Positions 23,659-32,614 are shown, counted from the first letter of the stretch. The stretch: DNA of 48,386 bases from DAOPJM01 sp035399665 (GCA_035399665.1 DAOPJM010000012.1:1-48386), one strand, 5' to 3'. Notes: a model not told the origin generated them from the sequence alone. Program-made: numbers and translations.

Positions 23659-24570
23659 TTATAACAGCCTGATGCTCAAAGCGTCCGCGTCGATCTCGAC
23701 CTGTCTGCCCATCGCCAAGGAGCAGGAGGGTAAATCGTGACCGCAGCAAAGCCCCGCGATTATGGGCTTGCCCGTGGGGACAAGCAGTTCGTCAAATATC
23801 TGCTCAAGGCTGAGCGAGTTTTCGGGCGTCTCCGCCGCGCACTTCGTCCAATAGCCCAGGATGAAGCCTGCGCAGTCGTCAAGCTTGCCCGCGTTGCGAA
23901 GCTGCGTCAGCATACCATCGATATGGTAGGGCTTTTCCTCCACATCCTCAAGGAAAAGTATCTTGCCCTTGGTGTCAATCTCCCACTTGCCGCCGAGCGA
24001 TTGATGCACCAGTGACAGGTTGCCGCCCGTGAGCGTCCCCTTAGCCTTTCCGCCGTTTAGGGCGGTGAAGGGTCTGCCCTCCGGGTTTAGAAGCTCGCCT
24101 TCAAGCCCGCCGAACAGGGCGCGCTTTAAGTAATCCATTGAGTACTCGTCCAAGGGCTTATAGTACTCGGTTGAGGGCATGACGGTGTGGTATGCCACCA
24201 TGTCCGAGAGCTGATTTAACGCGATAAGAAGGGCGGTGACGTCGCTGTACCCCGAGATGAACTTGGGGTGCTTGGCTATCTCGGCCATGTCCAAGAGCGG
24301 CAGCAGGCGGTGCATACCATAGCCGCCGCGCATGAGGAGTATGCCGTCAATGGAATCATCGGTGAACGCGTTCATGAGGTCGGCGGCGCGCTGCGCGTCA
24401 TTCCCCGCGAAATATCCGTGCCGCAGACAGCAGCTTGGGTAAATGACCGGCTCAAGTCCCAAAGCCCTTACGGACTCGTATGCTTTGTCGTGTCTGCCGT
24501 TGGGGACAGGGCCTGACGCCGCGAGCAGCGCGACCCTTGCGCCCTTGAAAAGTGGTTTGGGTGTGATCAT
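23659..24570 (-). CDS. LD-carboxypeptidase family protein (peptidase S66)
   Basis: A 303-residue serine peptidase of family S66, whose best known members (LdcA) remove the terminal D-Ala from murein tetrapeptides during wall recycling; microcin-resistance MccF proteins are the other subgroup. The expected Ser-Glu-His triad is visible: FISGYSDVTALL (Ser near residue 107), FLEDVEEKPYHID (Glu near 209) and GLCCGHDLPSCSLAMG (His near 277). MRGGYGMHRLLP also fits the family. No signal peptide, so cytosolic. First gene of an operon with the methyltransferase and nagA, which supports a peptidoglycan salvage role. No strong ribosome site was identified beyond AGGCGACAT before the ATG. Confidence 0.88.
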   Translation of the reverse strand: MITPKPLFKGARVALLAASGPVPNGRHDKAYESVRALGLEPVIYPSCCLRHGYFAGNDAQRAADLMNAFTDDSIDGILLMRGGYGMHRLLPLLDMAEIAKHPKFISGYSDVTALLIALNQLSDMVAYHTVMPSTEYYKPLDEYSMDYLKRALFGGLEGELLNPEGRPFTALNGGKAKGTLTGGNLSLVHQSLGGKWEIDTKGKILFLEDVEEKPYHIDGMLTQLRNAGKLDDCAGFILGYWTKCAAETPENSLSLEQIFDELLVPTGKPIIAGLCCGHDLPSCSLAMGRQVEIDADALSIRLL

Positions 24571-24746
24571 ATGTCGCCTCCGATTATTGGATGTCTACAT
24601 TATAGTTGAAACGCGCTTCACAGTCAAGAACGCGGCGGCGGCAAACTCCAATGGAAGCTGCGCTGCCGTTTGGCGGCGCGGGGCGGCGGGGGATGGGGTG
24701 GCGTCCGGTCAAGGCGGCGCGGGCTCTCTGTGGTTTTTTGTACAGC

Positions 24747-24773
24747 AAAAAGCCCCGCTTTATAAGGCGGGGC
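24747..24773 (-). terminator. Terminator after deoD
   Basis: GCCCCGC (24752-24758) pairs with GCGGGGC (24767-24773). On the minus strand it is followed by TTTTTGC. Confidence 0.85.
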
Positions 24774-24793
24774 AAAGGCTTTGCGCTTGATTT

Positions 24794-25510
24794 TTATGCT
24801 ATCGTCAGGGCGACGCGCATCATGTCGGAGAACGCGGTCTGACGCTGCTCGGGCGTGGTGATTTCGCCGCCGTCCTCGGAAATTGTGTCGGATATGGTGC
24901 AGATACACAGAGCGTGCTTGCCCGCTCTTGCGGCGTTCATGTACAGCGCGGCGCTCTCCATCTCGACCGCTAAAACGCCCATCTTGCGCCACTCAAGTCC
25001 GGAGTTCGCATCGTCATAGAACACATCGGAGGACAGAATATTGCCGACCATATGCCGATAGCCCCTGCGCTCGCACTCCTCGACCGCCTTCTTCAGAAGG
25101 CCGTAGTCCGCAATCGCTGAGATCGTGCCGGGCAGCCTATACTGCTGCGCGTAGTTGGTATTATAGCAGGCGCCCTGCGCTATCACTATGTCAAACAGCT
25201 TCAGATCGGGGTGCATACCGCCGGCGGAGCCTATGCGGATGATGTTCTCGACGCCGAAGATATTGAACAGCTCATAGGAATAGATGCCAATCGAAGGCAT
25301 ACCCATTCCGCTTGCCATAACGGACACGCGCTTGCCCTCATAAGATCCCGTGTATCCCTGTACGCCGCGCACGTTGTTCACAAGCTCCGCGTTCTCAAGG
25401 AAGTTCTCCGCGATAAACTTGGCGCGAAGCGGATCGCCCGGCATAAGCACGGTCCTTGCAAAATCCTCAGGCGCACATTGAATATGCGGGGTGAGATTCT
25501 TTATCGTCAT
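24794..25510 (-). CDS. deoD: Purine-nucleoside phosphorylase, DeoD type
   Basis: Phosphorolyses (deoxy)purine nucleosides to the free base and (deoxy)ribose-1-phosphate in purine salvage. The 238-residue length matches hexameric bacterial PNPs. VLMPGDPLRAKFIAENFL near the N-terminus holds the phosphate-binding Arg, GMGMPSIGIYSYEL and RIGSAGG are core motifs, and VEMESAALY carries the ribose-binding Met-Glu. The catalytic Asp should be in TISDTI. ATG 25510 is chosen because GGAGGA lies 9 nt upstream; the longer frame start at 25561 overlaps the predicted promoter. It has its own promoter and terminator, so it is probably monocistronic. Confidence 0.95.
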   Translation of the reverse strand: MTIKNLTPHIQCAPEDFARTVLMPGDPLRAKFIAENFLENAELVNNVRGVQGYTGSYEGKRVSVMASGMGMPSIGIYSYELFNIFGVENIIRIGSAGGMHPDLKLFDIVIAQGACYNTNYAQQYRLPGTISAIADYGLLKKAVEECERRGYRHMVGNILSSDVFYDDANSGLEWRKMGVLAVEMESAALYMNAARAGKHALCICTISDTISEDGGEITTPEQRQTAFSDMMRVALTIA

Positions 25511-25539
25511 TGTCAAAAGTCCTCCGTTCATTTTTATCC

Positions 25540-25569
25540 ATTGTAGCACAAGCGCGCCCAATAAATCAA
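25540..25569 (-). promoter_or_regulatory. Predicted promoter of deoD
   Basis: Minus-strand TTGATT (25564-25569), 18 nt, TACAAT (25540-25545) with an extended TGC element. Confidence 0.65.
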
Positions 25570-25604
25570 GCGTTCTCTATGCCATTCCTTTGACTATACG
25601 GTGA

Positions 25605-25639
25605 CAAAAAAGCGACCCCGCCATGAAAACGAGAGTCGC
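25605..25639 (-). terminator. Probable terminator after brnQ
   Basis: GCGAC (25612-25616) pairs with GTCGC (25635-25639), with TTTTTT following on the minus strand. The stem is short. Confidence 0.6.
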
Positions 25640-25669
25640 CATAAACGCAGAAATACAGCCTTTGACGCT

Positions 25670-26995
25670 TTACGCGCCGTGCGCTCCGCTTTTCGCCGCT
25701 TTGTGCGCGGGCAGGCGGCGGGGCTTCCTGTCCTTTATCGCCGCGCCTATAAGTCCGCCGAGCGCCGCGGGGAGTACCCACCCTAAGCCTATGCCCGCAA
25801 GCGGCAGCATGGACGAGCCGAGGTCAGCCGCCACAAGTCCGTCAAGCGTCACATAAGCGGAGACGACCAGCGCGAACAGCGCCGCGCCGCGATAGACATA
25901 GCGGCTCTTAATCTGCCCATTAGCAAGCGTGAGCAGAACCAAGGTCATAAGCACCGGGTAGATTATCTCCAGTACGGGCGAGGAAAGGGCGATGATCTTC
26001 GATATGCCAAGGGTGGACACGACAAGGCTGAACGCCGAAATCGCAAGCACCATCGGGACATACTTCAGCTTGCCATGCGAAAGGTCCACAAACGATTCAG
26101 CGCAGGCGGAGACAAGCCCTATCGCGGTAGTAAGGCAGGCGCAGGCGACTATGACGCCAAGCAGCACCTGTCCCGCGGTTCCGAGCAAGCCGTTTGTAAT
26201 GGCAAGCAGCAGTCCCGCCTGACCCAAGTCAAGCGAAAACACGCTTGACGAGGACGCGCCCAAATAGCTTAGCCCCCCGTACACAAGGAACATCCCAAGC
26301 GCGGCGACGCCGCCCGACATCGCGGTCATGCGAAGCTGCGAGCGCCTGTCGTTATAGCCCTGCGTCTTGAGTGAGGACAGCACCACAGCCGAAAACAGCA
26401 GTGCGCCCAGCATATCCATGGTCTGATAGCCCGACTCAAGCCCTTCCCTGACAAGCTCAGACGGCACGGCTCCGCCGATGGTGGTGCCTATGGGGGTGAC
26501 TATTCCGACCACAACCAAGGCTATTATGCAAAGGAACATCAACGGGCTTAAAAAGCGTCCCACAATATCGACTATCTTGGCGGGGCGCACACACAGCAGC
26601 GTGACCACGCTAAAGAACGCCACGGCCGAGATCCACGAGGGGCAATTGGGCAGCAGCGGCTGAACGCCAAGCTCGAAGGTGGTGGCGGCGGTGCGCGGAA
26701 TCGCGGCAAGCGGCCCCAAGCACAGCACGGTAACGGCGATGAGCAGCGGCGACAGCACGGGACCCAGCTTCTCGGTTACGCCCGAAAAGCCCTTGCCCGT
26801 TTTGAAAACGCTGATGAGCGCGATAACGGCAAGACCCGCGTCCACGACTATGAAGCTTATAAAGCCCCAACCCCAGTTAGTGCCGCCCTCCAAGCCGAGA
26901 TAAGGCGGGAATATGAGGTTGCCCGCTCCAAAGAACATTGCGAACAGGGCGAATCCCAAGACCATGACACTTCTAAAGCAATTCTTGCCGCACAT
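25670..26995 (-). CDS. brnQ: Branched-chain amino acid transport protein, BrnQ (LIVCS) family
   Basis: A 441-residue polytopic membrane protein with about 12 hydrophobic helices. The opening VMVLGFALFAMFFGAGNLIF is the hallmark of the LIVCS family of Na+- or H+-coupled leucine/isoleucine/valine symporters. Other family-like stretches are GPLAAIPRTAATTFELG and SLKTQGY. The Lys/Arg-rich C-terminus is cytoplasmic. ATG 26995 is chosen because GGAGGC precedes it and the family motif starts at once; the longer frame adds a non-membrane extension of 56 residues. It is divergent from the XRE regulator at 27200 across about 200 nt, so that regulator is a plausible controller. Confidence 0.93.
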   Translation of the reverse strand: MCGKNCFRSVMVLGFALFAMFFGAGNLIFPPYLGLEGGTNWGWGFISFIVVDAGLAVIALISVFKTGKGFSGVTEKLGPVLSPLLIAVTVLCLGPLAAIPRTAATTFELGVQPLLPNCPSWISAVAFFSVVTLLCVRPAKIVDIVGRFLSPLMFLCIIALVVVGIVTPIGTTIGGAVPSELVREGLESGYQTMDMLGALLFSAVVLSSLKTQGYNDRRSQLRMTAMSGGVAALGMFLVYGGLSYLGASSSSVFSLDLGQAGLLLAITNGLLGTAGQVLLGVIVACACLTTAIGLVSACAESFVDLSHGKLKYVPMVLAISAFSLVVSTLGISKIIALSSPVLEIIYPVLMTLVLLTLANGQIKSRYVYRGAALFALVVSAYVTLDGLVAADLGSSMLPLAGIGLGWVLPAALGGLIGAAIKDRKPRRLPAHKAAKSGAHGA

Positions 26996-27098
26996 ATATA
27001 TTGCCTCCGTTTTTACCACCGGAGAGAATATACCGTAAGCTCCCGCTTTGCAAACCTCAAGCAGACGCGCAAGATGAGAGTTAATGTTAAAAAATCTC

Positions 27099-27127
27099 TT
27101 TACACGAAACTTTTTGCTTGTTATAAT
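27099..27127 (+). promoter_or_regulatory. Predicted promoter of the XRE regulator gene
   Basis: TTTACA (27099-27104), 17 nt, perfect TATAAT (27122-27127), leaving a leader of about 65 nt before ATG 27200. Confidence 0.8.
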
Positions 27128-27199
27128 GGGTGCGCGGATAGGGCATTTTACCCCATGGAGCAAAATTTATCGTATTCTTACGAGATTTTCGGAGGAGCT

Positions 27200-27904
27200 A
27201 TGAGCGAGCTTGATTGCCTTGTCGGGCAAAATGTTCGGTTGCTGAGACGCGCAAAGCATATGACCTTGGACGAGATGGCTTCATATATCGGCAAAAGCAA
27301 GGCCACAGTGGGCAAGTATGAGCAAGGCTCCATAGCCATGGACATAGATACCCTCTTTGACGTCGCTAAGGCGTTATCCGTCAAGCCCTCCACGCTTTTG
27401 ACCGATTTGGCGGCAGACACGAGGGCGGAGCGCAAAGGCGGCTCCGCGCTTGAACAGAGCGGCAGACGCTACCTCTATTATTACGACGGCAGGACGGGGC
27501 ATATTGTCAAGAGCTTGCTTGTCTTTGACAGCGAGGAGGAGCCTCTTGTCACCATGTTCTACAACCTTGACTCCTTTTTAGAGCCGCAGCGTTCGCGGGC
27601 GCTGTACTGCGGCAGGATGCAAAGGCATGAGCTTATAACCAACTACCTCCTGCAAAACCAGACCAACGGCATAGAGCATGTCTTTATATGCACCCTAAAG
27701 CCCCTCGGCTCGTCGGGGGTGGAGGACGGACTTCTGTCGGGGCTGTCGTCGCGCACGCTCCTGCCCGTTTCCGCCAAGTGCGCCCTCTGTGACCGTGTGC
27801 TTGCTGAGGACGACGCATTAAAGGAGCGGCTGACCCTCACCCGCGACGACCTGCGCTTAACGCGCAAGTTCAATATGTTCACCGTGGAGCATATGGACGA
27901 GTAG
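27200..27904 (+). CDS. XRE-family helix-turn-helix regulator
   Basis: A 234-residue protein. Residues about 8-65 are a lambda-repressor-like HTH (VGQNVRLLRRAKHMTLDEMA, then KATVGKYEQGS and LFDVAKALSV). The C-terminal part (about 90-234) is unrecognised, with a Tyr-rich stretch YYYDGR, a Cys pair CALC and charged ends. GGAGGAGCT just before ATG 27200 and the promoter at 27099-27127 settle the start; the upstream in-frame extension would begin before the transcription start. It lies between brnQ (divergent) and glpK (72 nt downstream, same strand). Either could be its target, and nothing in the sequence decides between them. Confidence 0.87.
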   Translation: MSELDCLVGQNVRLLRRAKHMTLDEMASYIGKSKATVGKYEQGSIAMDIDTLFDVAKALSVKPSTLLTDLAADTRAERKGGSALEQSGRRYLYYYDGRTGHIVKSLLVFDSEEEPLVTMFYNLDSFLEPQRSRALYCGRMQRHELITNYLLQNQTNGIEHVFICTLKPLGSSGVEDGLLSGLSSRTLLPVSAKCALCDRVLAEDDALKERLTLTRDDLRLTRKFNMFTVEHMDE

Positions 27905-27976
27905 CTCTGTATCCGAAAAGGAACGAAACCCCTTTTTTGGGGGCTTTGCTGAAATATTGTGAAGGGACGACATCTT

Positions 27977-29479
27977 ATGAAAAAGTATCTGATGGCCTTG
28001 GACGCCGGCACGACCTCAAACCGCTGTATAATCTTCGACCTTGACGGCAGGCGTGTAAGCAGCGCACAGCGCGAGTTCACGCAGCTCTACCCCCATGCGG
28101 GCTGGGTCGAGCACAACGCCAACGAGATATGGGCGACACAGCTTGCCGTGGCGGTTGAAGCCATGCAGACGGCGGGCGCGACTTGGGAGGAGGTCTACGC
28201 AATAGGCATAGCCAACCAGCGCGAAACCACCGTTGTGTGGGACAGGCTCACGGGCGAGCCAATCTGTCCCGCGATAGTGTGGCAGTGCAGGCGCACGGCT
28301 GAGTACTGCGATTCCCTGAAGGCGAAGGGCAAAACGGAAAGCTTTCGTCAAAAGACGGGACTTGTTATAGACGCCTACTTCTCCGGAACCAAGGTGCGCT
28401 GGATACTTGAGAACGTCGCGGGTGCGCGTGAACGCGCCGAGCGCGGCGAGCTGCTGTTCGGCACGGTGGATTGTTGGCTCATATGGAAGCTGTCGGGCGG
28501 CAAAGTTCACGCAACAGACTACTCCAACGCCTCGCGAACCATGCTCTACAACATCAACACCCTGTCTTGGGATGAGGATATTCTGAGGGAATTAGACATA
28601 CCAGCCTCCATGCTCCCCGAGGTCAAGCCCTCAAGCGGGGTGTTCGGGTTTGCCGACCCGCAGTACTTGGGCGGACCCATACCCATAGCGGGCGTGGCGG
28701 GTGACCAACAGGCCGCGCTTTTCGGGCAAACCTGCTTTTCGGCGGGTTCCGCGAAAAACACCTACGGTACGGGCTGTTTCCTGCTGATGAACACGGGGCG
28801 GCAGCCGGTATTCTCCAAAAACGGGCTTGTGTCCACAATAGCCTGGGGCGTTGACGGCAAGGTCGAATACGCCTTGGAAGGCTCTATCTTTGTTGCGGGG
28901 GCGGCGATACAATGGCTGCGCGACGAGCTGAAGCTTGTCGAAAAGGCGTCCGACACCGAGCGCTGCGCTCTAAAGGTGGACGATGCCAACGGCTGCTATG
29001 TGGTTCCGGCGTTTACGGGACTTGGCGCGCCGTATTGGAATCAGTACGCAAGGGGAACAATAGTCGGGTTGACGCGTGGCTGCAACCGCAACCACATCAT
29101 AAGGGCAACCTTGGACAGCATTGCCTATCAGGTCGCGGACGTGCTTGTCGCCATGAAAGCCGATTCGGGCATAGACCTGACCTGCCTTTGGGCGGACGGC
29201 GGCGCGAGCGCGAACAACTATCTTATGCAGACGCAGGCGGACATAATCGGAGTGCCCGTCATGCGTCCCGAATGTGTTGAGACAACCGCGATGGGCGCGG
29301 CGTACCTTGCGGGGCTTGGCGTGGGCGCGTATAAGAGCCGCAGCGAGATAGTCTCTCATCGCAGCGCGGAGCGCGTCTTTACCCCAAGCATAGGCGAGGA
29401 CGAGCGCAAAACCCGCGTTTCGGGCTGGAAGCGCGCCGTGCGCTGCGCAAGGCTTTGGGCGGAGGACGACAAGGAGTGA
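27977..29479 (+). CDS. glpK: Glycerol kinase
   Basis: Phosphorylates glycerol to sn-glycerol-3-phosphate with ATP. The 500-residue protein is a full FGGY-family kinase: the N-terminal phosphate loop LDAGTTSNRCIIFD, ANQRETTVVWDR, PAIVWQCRRT, the FGGY signature region with YGTGCFLLMNTG, then the ATP site ADGGASANNYLMQ and ETTAMGAAYLAGLGVG. The regulatory His phosphorylated by HPr in low-GC Gram-positives is not obvious. Start choice: ATG 27977 (MKKYLMALDAG) with AAGGGA upstream; an in-frame GTG at 27959 is possible. First gene of a four-gene glycerol operon; no glpF facilitator is next to it. Confidence 0.95.
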   Translation: MKKYLMALDAGTTSNRCIIFDLDGRRVSSAQREFTQLYPHAGWVEHNANEIWATQLAVAVEAMQTAGATWEEVYAIGIANQRETTVVWDRLTGEPICPAIVWQCRRTAEYCDSLKAKGKTESFRQKTGLVIDAYFSGTKVRWILENVAGARERAERGELLFGTVDCWLIWKLSGGKVHATDYSNASRTMLYNINTLSWDEDILRELDIPASMLPEVKPSSGVFGFADPQYLGGPIPIAGVAGDQQAALFGQTCFSAGSAKNTYGTGCFLLMNTGRQPVFSKNGLVSTIAWGVDGKVEYALEGSIFVAGAAIQWLRDELKLVEKASDTERCALKVDDANGCYVVPAFTGLGAPYWNQYARGTIVGLTRGCNRNHIIRATLDSIAYQVADVLVAMKADSGIDLTCLWADGGASANNYLMQTQADIIGVPVMRPECVETTAMGAAYLAGLGVGAYKSRSEIVSHRSAERVFTPSIGEDERKTRVSGWKRAVRCARLWAEDDKE

Positions 29480-29515
29480 CGGCATTGACGCACAATGTCG
29501 GGATTGGAGATATAT

Positions 29516-30970
29516 ATGTATGACGTGGTAATAATCGGAGCGGGGGTAATAGGCAGCTCTGTCGCCCGCTTTCTCACAAGATACAAGGCGAACATCTGCG
29601 TGGTCGAGCGTGCGGAGGACGTTTGCGACGGCACCTCCAAGGCCAACAGCGGCATAGTTCACGCGGGCTTTGACGCGCCCGAGGGCAGTCTTATGGCCAA
29701 GTACAACCTCATGGGCAACCGCATGATGCCCGACCTTGCCGGAGAGCTGGATTTCCCCTTTGAGCAAAACGGCAGTCTTGTGGTCTGTCTGGATAAGGAC
29801 GATTTGCCCAAGCTCCAAAGGCTTTACGAGCGGGGCGTTAAGAACGGCGTCAAAGAGCTTGAGTTAGTGGATGAAAAGCGTCTGCGGGAGCTTGAACCGA
29901 ACATCGGCCCTAACGCGGTCGCCGCGCTTTGGGCGCCCACGGGCGGCATAGTCTGCCCATTCGGGCTTACCATAGCTTTGGCGGAGAACGCCGCCGACAA
30001 CGGCGCTGAATTCATGCTCAACACCAAGGTTTTGAGCCTAACGCGCAGTGCGGACGACACATGGACGGTTTCGACCGACAAGGGCGAGCTTGTGACCCGC
30101 GCCATCGTGAACGCGGCGGGCGTGTACGCGGACTTTTTCCACAATATGGTAAGCGAAAGCAAAATTCACATTGCGGCGCGCAGAGGCGATTACATGCTGC
30201 TTGACAGGTCGGCCGCGGGCTTTATCAGGCATACGATATTCCAACTTCCCGATAAGCTGGGCAAGGGCGTGCTGATAAGCCCGACCCTGCACGGCAACAC
30301 CATAGTTGGCCCCACGGCGGTCGATATCGACGACAAGGAGGGTACCAACACCACGGCGGAGGGCTTGGCGGACGTCGCAAGGAAGGCTTTGGACGCTGTG
30401 GATAAGCTTCCCCTGCGTCAGGTGATAACAAGCTTTGCGGGACTTCGCGCCCACGAGGACGGGCATGAGTTCATCATTGGCTGGGTGAAGGACGCCGAGG
30501 GCTTTTTCGACTGCGCGGGCATAGAATCTCCGGGACTTGCCTCATCGCCCGCGATAGGCTTGTGTGTCTCGGACATGATAGCCGAAAGGCTGCACCTTCA
30601 TAGGAACCCCGATTTTAAGGGCGAGAGGAAGGGCATACTCGACCCTAAAAAGCTCAGCATAACGGAGCGCAACGCGCTTATCAAAAGCAACCCCGCTTAC
30701 GGCAGGGTGGTTTGCCGCTGCGAAACCGTAACCGAGGGCGAGATACTGGACGCCATTCACCGCAGCTTGGGCGCAAGGAGTCTTGACGCGGTAAAGCGCC
30801 GCACGCGGGCGGGCATGGGCAGGTGTCAATCCGGCTTCTGCTCACCGCGAGTGATGGAGATACTCTCACGCGAGCTGGGTGTGGACATGGCCAAAATCAC
30901 CAAGTGCGGCAAAGGCTCGGAGCTTATCGAGGGTCTGACCAAGGACGATTTTACGGGGGAGACTTTATGA
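29516..30970 (+). CDS. FAD-dependent glycerol-3-phosphate dehydrogenase-like protein
   Basis: A 484-residue flavoprotein. The N-terminal DAO fold opens with the FAD motif VVIIGAGVIGSSVARFL. ERAEDVCDGTSKANSGIVHA and FAGLRAHEDGHEFIIGWV follow, and SPGLASSPAIG contacts the flavin. The C-terminal 90 residues are a BFD-like [2Fe-2S] domain with CRCETVTEGEI and GMGRCQSGFC. This architecture matches the GlpA-like enzymes of anaerobic Bacillota that oxidise glycerol-3-phosphate to dihydroxyacetone phosphate together with the next gene's product. ATG 29516 is chosen because the FAD motif begins two residues later. It is 36 nt after glpK and overlaps the next gene (ATGA). Confidence 0.9.
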   Translation: MYDVVIIGAGVIGSSVARFLTRYKANICVVERAEDVCDGTSKANSGIVHAGFDAPEGSLMAKYNLMGNRMMPDLAGELDFPFEQNGSLVVCLDKDDLPKLQRLYERGVKNGVKELELVDEKRLRELEPNIGPNAVAALWAPTGGIVCPFGLTIALAENAADNGAEFMLNTKVLSLTRSADDTWTVSTDKGELVTRAIVNAAGVYADFFHNMVSESKIHIAARRGDYMLLDRSAAGFIRHTIFQLPDKLGKGVLISPTLHGNTIVGPTAVDIDDKEGTNTTAEGLADVARKALDAVDKLPLRQVITSFAGLRAHEDGHEFIIGWVKDAEGFFDCAGIESPGLASSPAIGLCVSDMIAERLHLHRNPDFKGERKGILDPKKLSITERNALIKSNPAYGRVVCRCETVTEGEILDAIHRSLGARSLDAVKRRTRAGMGRCQSGFCSPRVMEILSRELGVDMAKITKCGKGSELIEGLTKDDFTGETL

Positions 30971-32229
30971 ATTACGACATAGTTGTGATAGGCGGAGGCC
31001 CCGCGGGACTTGCGGCGGCGGTCGCGGCGTTTGACGCGGGAGTACGGGACATACTCATATTGGAGCGCGACGACGAGCTTGGCGGCATACTCAACCAATG
31101 CATACACAACGGCTTTGGGCTGCATACCTTTAAGGAGGAGCTGACCGGCCCCGAATACGCGGCTCGCTTTATACAAAAGGTCAAGGACAGGGGCATAGCC
31201 TATATGCTGAACACCATGGTGCTTGAGCTGACAAAGGACAGGCACGTCATCGCGATGAACCGCGAAAACGGGGTTATGGACATAGAGGCCAAGGCCGTGA
31301 TCCTTGCCATGGGCTGTCGTGAACGCGCAAGGGGCGCCCTCAACATACCCGGCTTTCGTCCCGCAGGGATATACTCGGCGGGTACGGCGCAGCGGCTTGT
31401 CAACATGGAGGGCTTCATGCCGGGGCGCGAGGTTGTCATACTCGGCAGCGGCGATATAGGTCTTATCATGGCGCGAAGGATGACCCTTGAGGGTGCGAAG
31501 GTTAAGCTTGTCGCGGAGCTTATGCCCTATTCGGGCGGTCTCAAGCGCAACATAGTCCAATGCCTTGACGATTTTAACATACCCCTGCTGCTAAGCCACA
31601 CGGTTGTGGACGTCAGGGGCAAGGAGCGCGTTGAGGGCGTGACCATAGCCCAGGTTGACGAGCGCCTAAAGCCCATCGCCGGTACGGAGAAGTACTATCC
31701 CTGCGACACCCTGCTTTTGTCCTGCGGACTTATCCCCGAAAACGAGCTGTCCCGCGACATGGGCGTTCTGATGAACCCCGTCACCAACGGCCCCGTGGTC
31801 AACGAAAGCTTCGAGACCTCCGTTTCGGGCGTGTTCGCGGCGGGCAACGCCCTGCATGTGCATGACCTTGTGGACTATGTGTCCGAGGAAGCGGGCTTTG
31901 CGGGCGTACACGCGGCCGGATTCGTCCTTGACGGCTGTAAGGACGAGCATCGCAGCGAGATTAGAGTAGAGCTGTCGGGCGGCGCAAGGTACGCGGTGCC
32001 TTCGAGCATAGATCCGAAGTTCGTACCCAACGGCGTTACCATACGCTTTAGGGTTGGACAGGTCATGAAGGACAGAAAGGTCTGCGTCTATTTGGACGGC
32101 GAAAAGGTTTCAGAGCGCAAGCGGCGAATAATGGCGCCGGGCGAGATGGAGCAGGTCGTTTTAACGGGCGCTGTGCTTGCGGCGCACAAGGGGATAGGGA
32201 GCATTCTTATCGCCGTGGAGGAGGAGTGA
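30967..32229 (+). CDS. NAD(P)/FAD-dependent oxidoreductase of the glycerol operon
   Basis: A 420-residue two-dinucleotide flavoprotein. FAD binding is by IVVIGGGPAGLAAAVAAFDA at the N-terminus and NAD(P) binding by REVVILGSGDIGLIMARRM near residue 160. The second FAD motif SVSGVFAAGNALHVHDLVDY is near 280, followed by a beta-rich C-terminal tail. NQCIHNGFG carries a Cys near residue 45 that is typical of this oxidoreductase set in glycerol operons. It probably accepts electrons from the GlpA-like partner and passes them to NAD(P) or another acceptor. Its ATG overlaps the previous stop; DUF1667 follows with a 2-nt gap. Confidence 0.88.
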   Translation: MNYDIVVIGGGPAGLAAAVAAFDAGVRDILILERDDELGGILNQCIHNGFGLHTFKEELTGPEYAARFIQKVKDRGIAYMLNTMVLELTKDRHVIAMNRENGVMDIEAKAVILAMGCRERARGALNIPGFRPAGIYSAGTAQRLVNMEGFMPGREVVILGSGDIGLIMARRMTLEGAKVKLVAELMPYSGGLKRNIVQCLDDFNIPLLLSHTVVDVRGKERVEGVTIAQVDERLKPIAGTEKYYPCDTLLLSCGLIPENELSRDMGVLMNPVTNGPVVNESFETSVSGVFAAGNALHVHDLVDYVSEEAGFAGVHAAGFVLDGCKDEHRSEIRVELSGGARYAVPSSIDPKFVPNGVTIRFRVGQVMKDRKVCVYLDGEKVSERKRRIMAPGEMEQVVLTGAVLAAHKGIGSILIAVEEE

Positions 32230-32231
32230 AG

Positions 32232-32597
32232 ATGGAGATTAGAACACTAACCTGCATAGGCTGTCCCATGGGCTGCCAGATAGAGGTCGGCATGGACGGC
32301 GAAGTAATATGCTCCGTTTCGGGCAACAGCTGCATGAAGGGCGATATATACGCCCGCAAGGAGGTCACGAACCCCACGCGCATAGTTACGACCACCGTCA
32401 GGGTCGAAGGGAGCGTGTCGGGCGCGCAGACGGTCTCATGCAAGACCCGCTCGGACGTACCCAAGGGCAAGATTTTCGACTGCGTCAGGGATGTCGCCGC
32501 CGTCAGCGTCCACGCTCCCGTCCATATAGGCGACGTGGTTAAGGCAAACATCGCAGGCACGGGTGTTGACATGATAGCAACCAAGGACGTGCCGTAA
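32232..32597 (+). CDS. DUF1667 domain protein
   Basis: A 121-residue protein of the DUF1667 family with clustered cysteines: CIGCPMGCQIEV near the N-terminus and a fourth Cys in GNSCMKGDIYA, an arrangement suited to an iron-sulfur cluster or metal. The family is found mainly at the end of glycerol operons next to the two oxidoreductases, so a role as an electron-transfer subunit is a fair inference. ATG 32232 is chosen since GAGGAGGAG precedes it by about 5 nt; a GTG at 32226 overlapping the previous stop is the alternative. Last gene of the operon; no clear terminator follows. Confidence 0.88.
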   Translation: MEIRTLTCIGCPMGCQIEVGMDGEVICSVSGNSCMKGDIYARKEVTNPTRIVTTTVRVEGSVSGAQTVSCKTRSDVPKGKIFDCVRDVAAVSVHAPVHIGDVVKANIAGTGVDMIATKDVP

Positions 32598-32614
32598 AAG
32601 CGCCGCACGCCCTA

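Noticed and set aside
26996..27199. Riboswitch or T-box before brnQ or the XRE gene
   Set aside because: No T-box sequence, antiterminator pair or known aptamer pattern was recognised; the leader is short and AT-rich.
27925..27947. CCCC-T6-GGGG hairpin between the XRE and glpK genes as a terminator
   Set aside because: The T run is in the loop and the stem is only four or five pairs with no good U-tract after it; it may be incidental.
30826..31560. Minus-strand open frame over the glycerol oxidoreductase
   Set aside because: Antisense shadow of a conserved flavoprotein gene.
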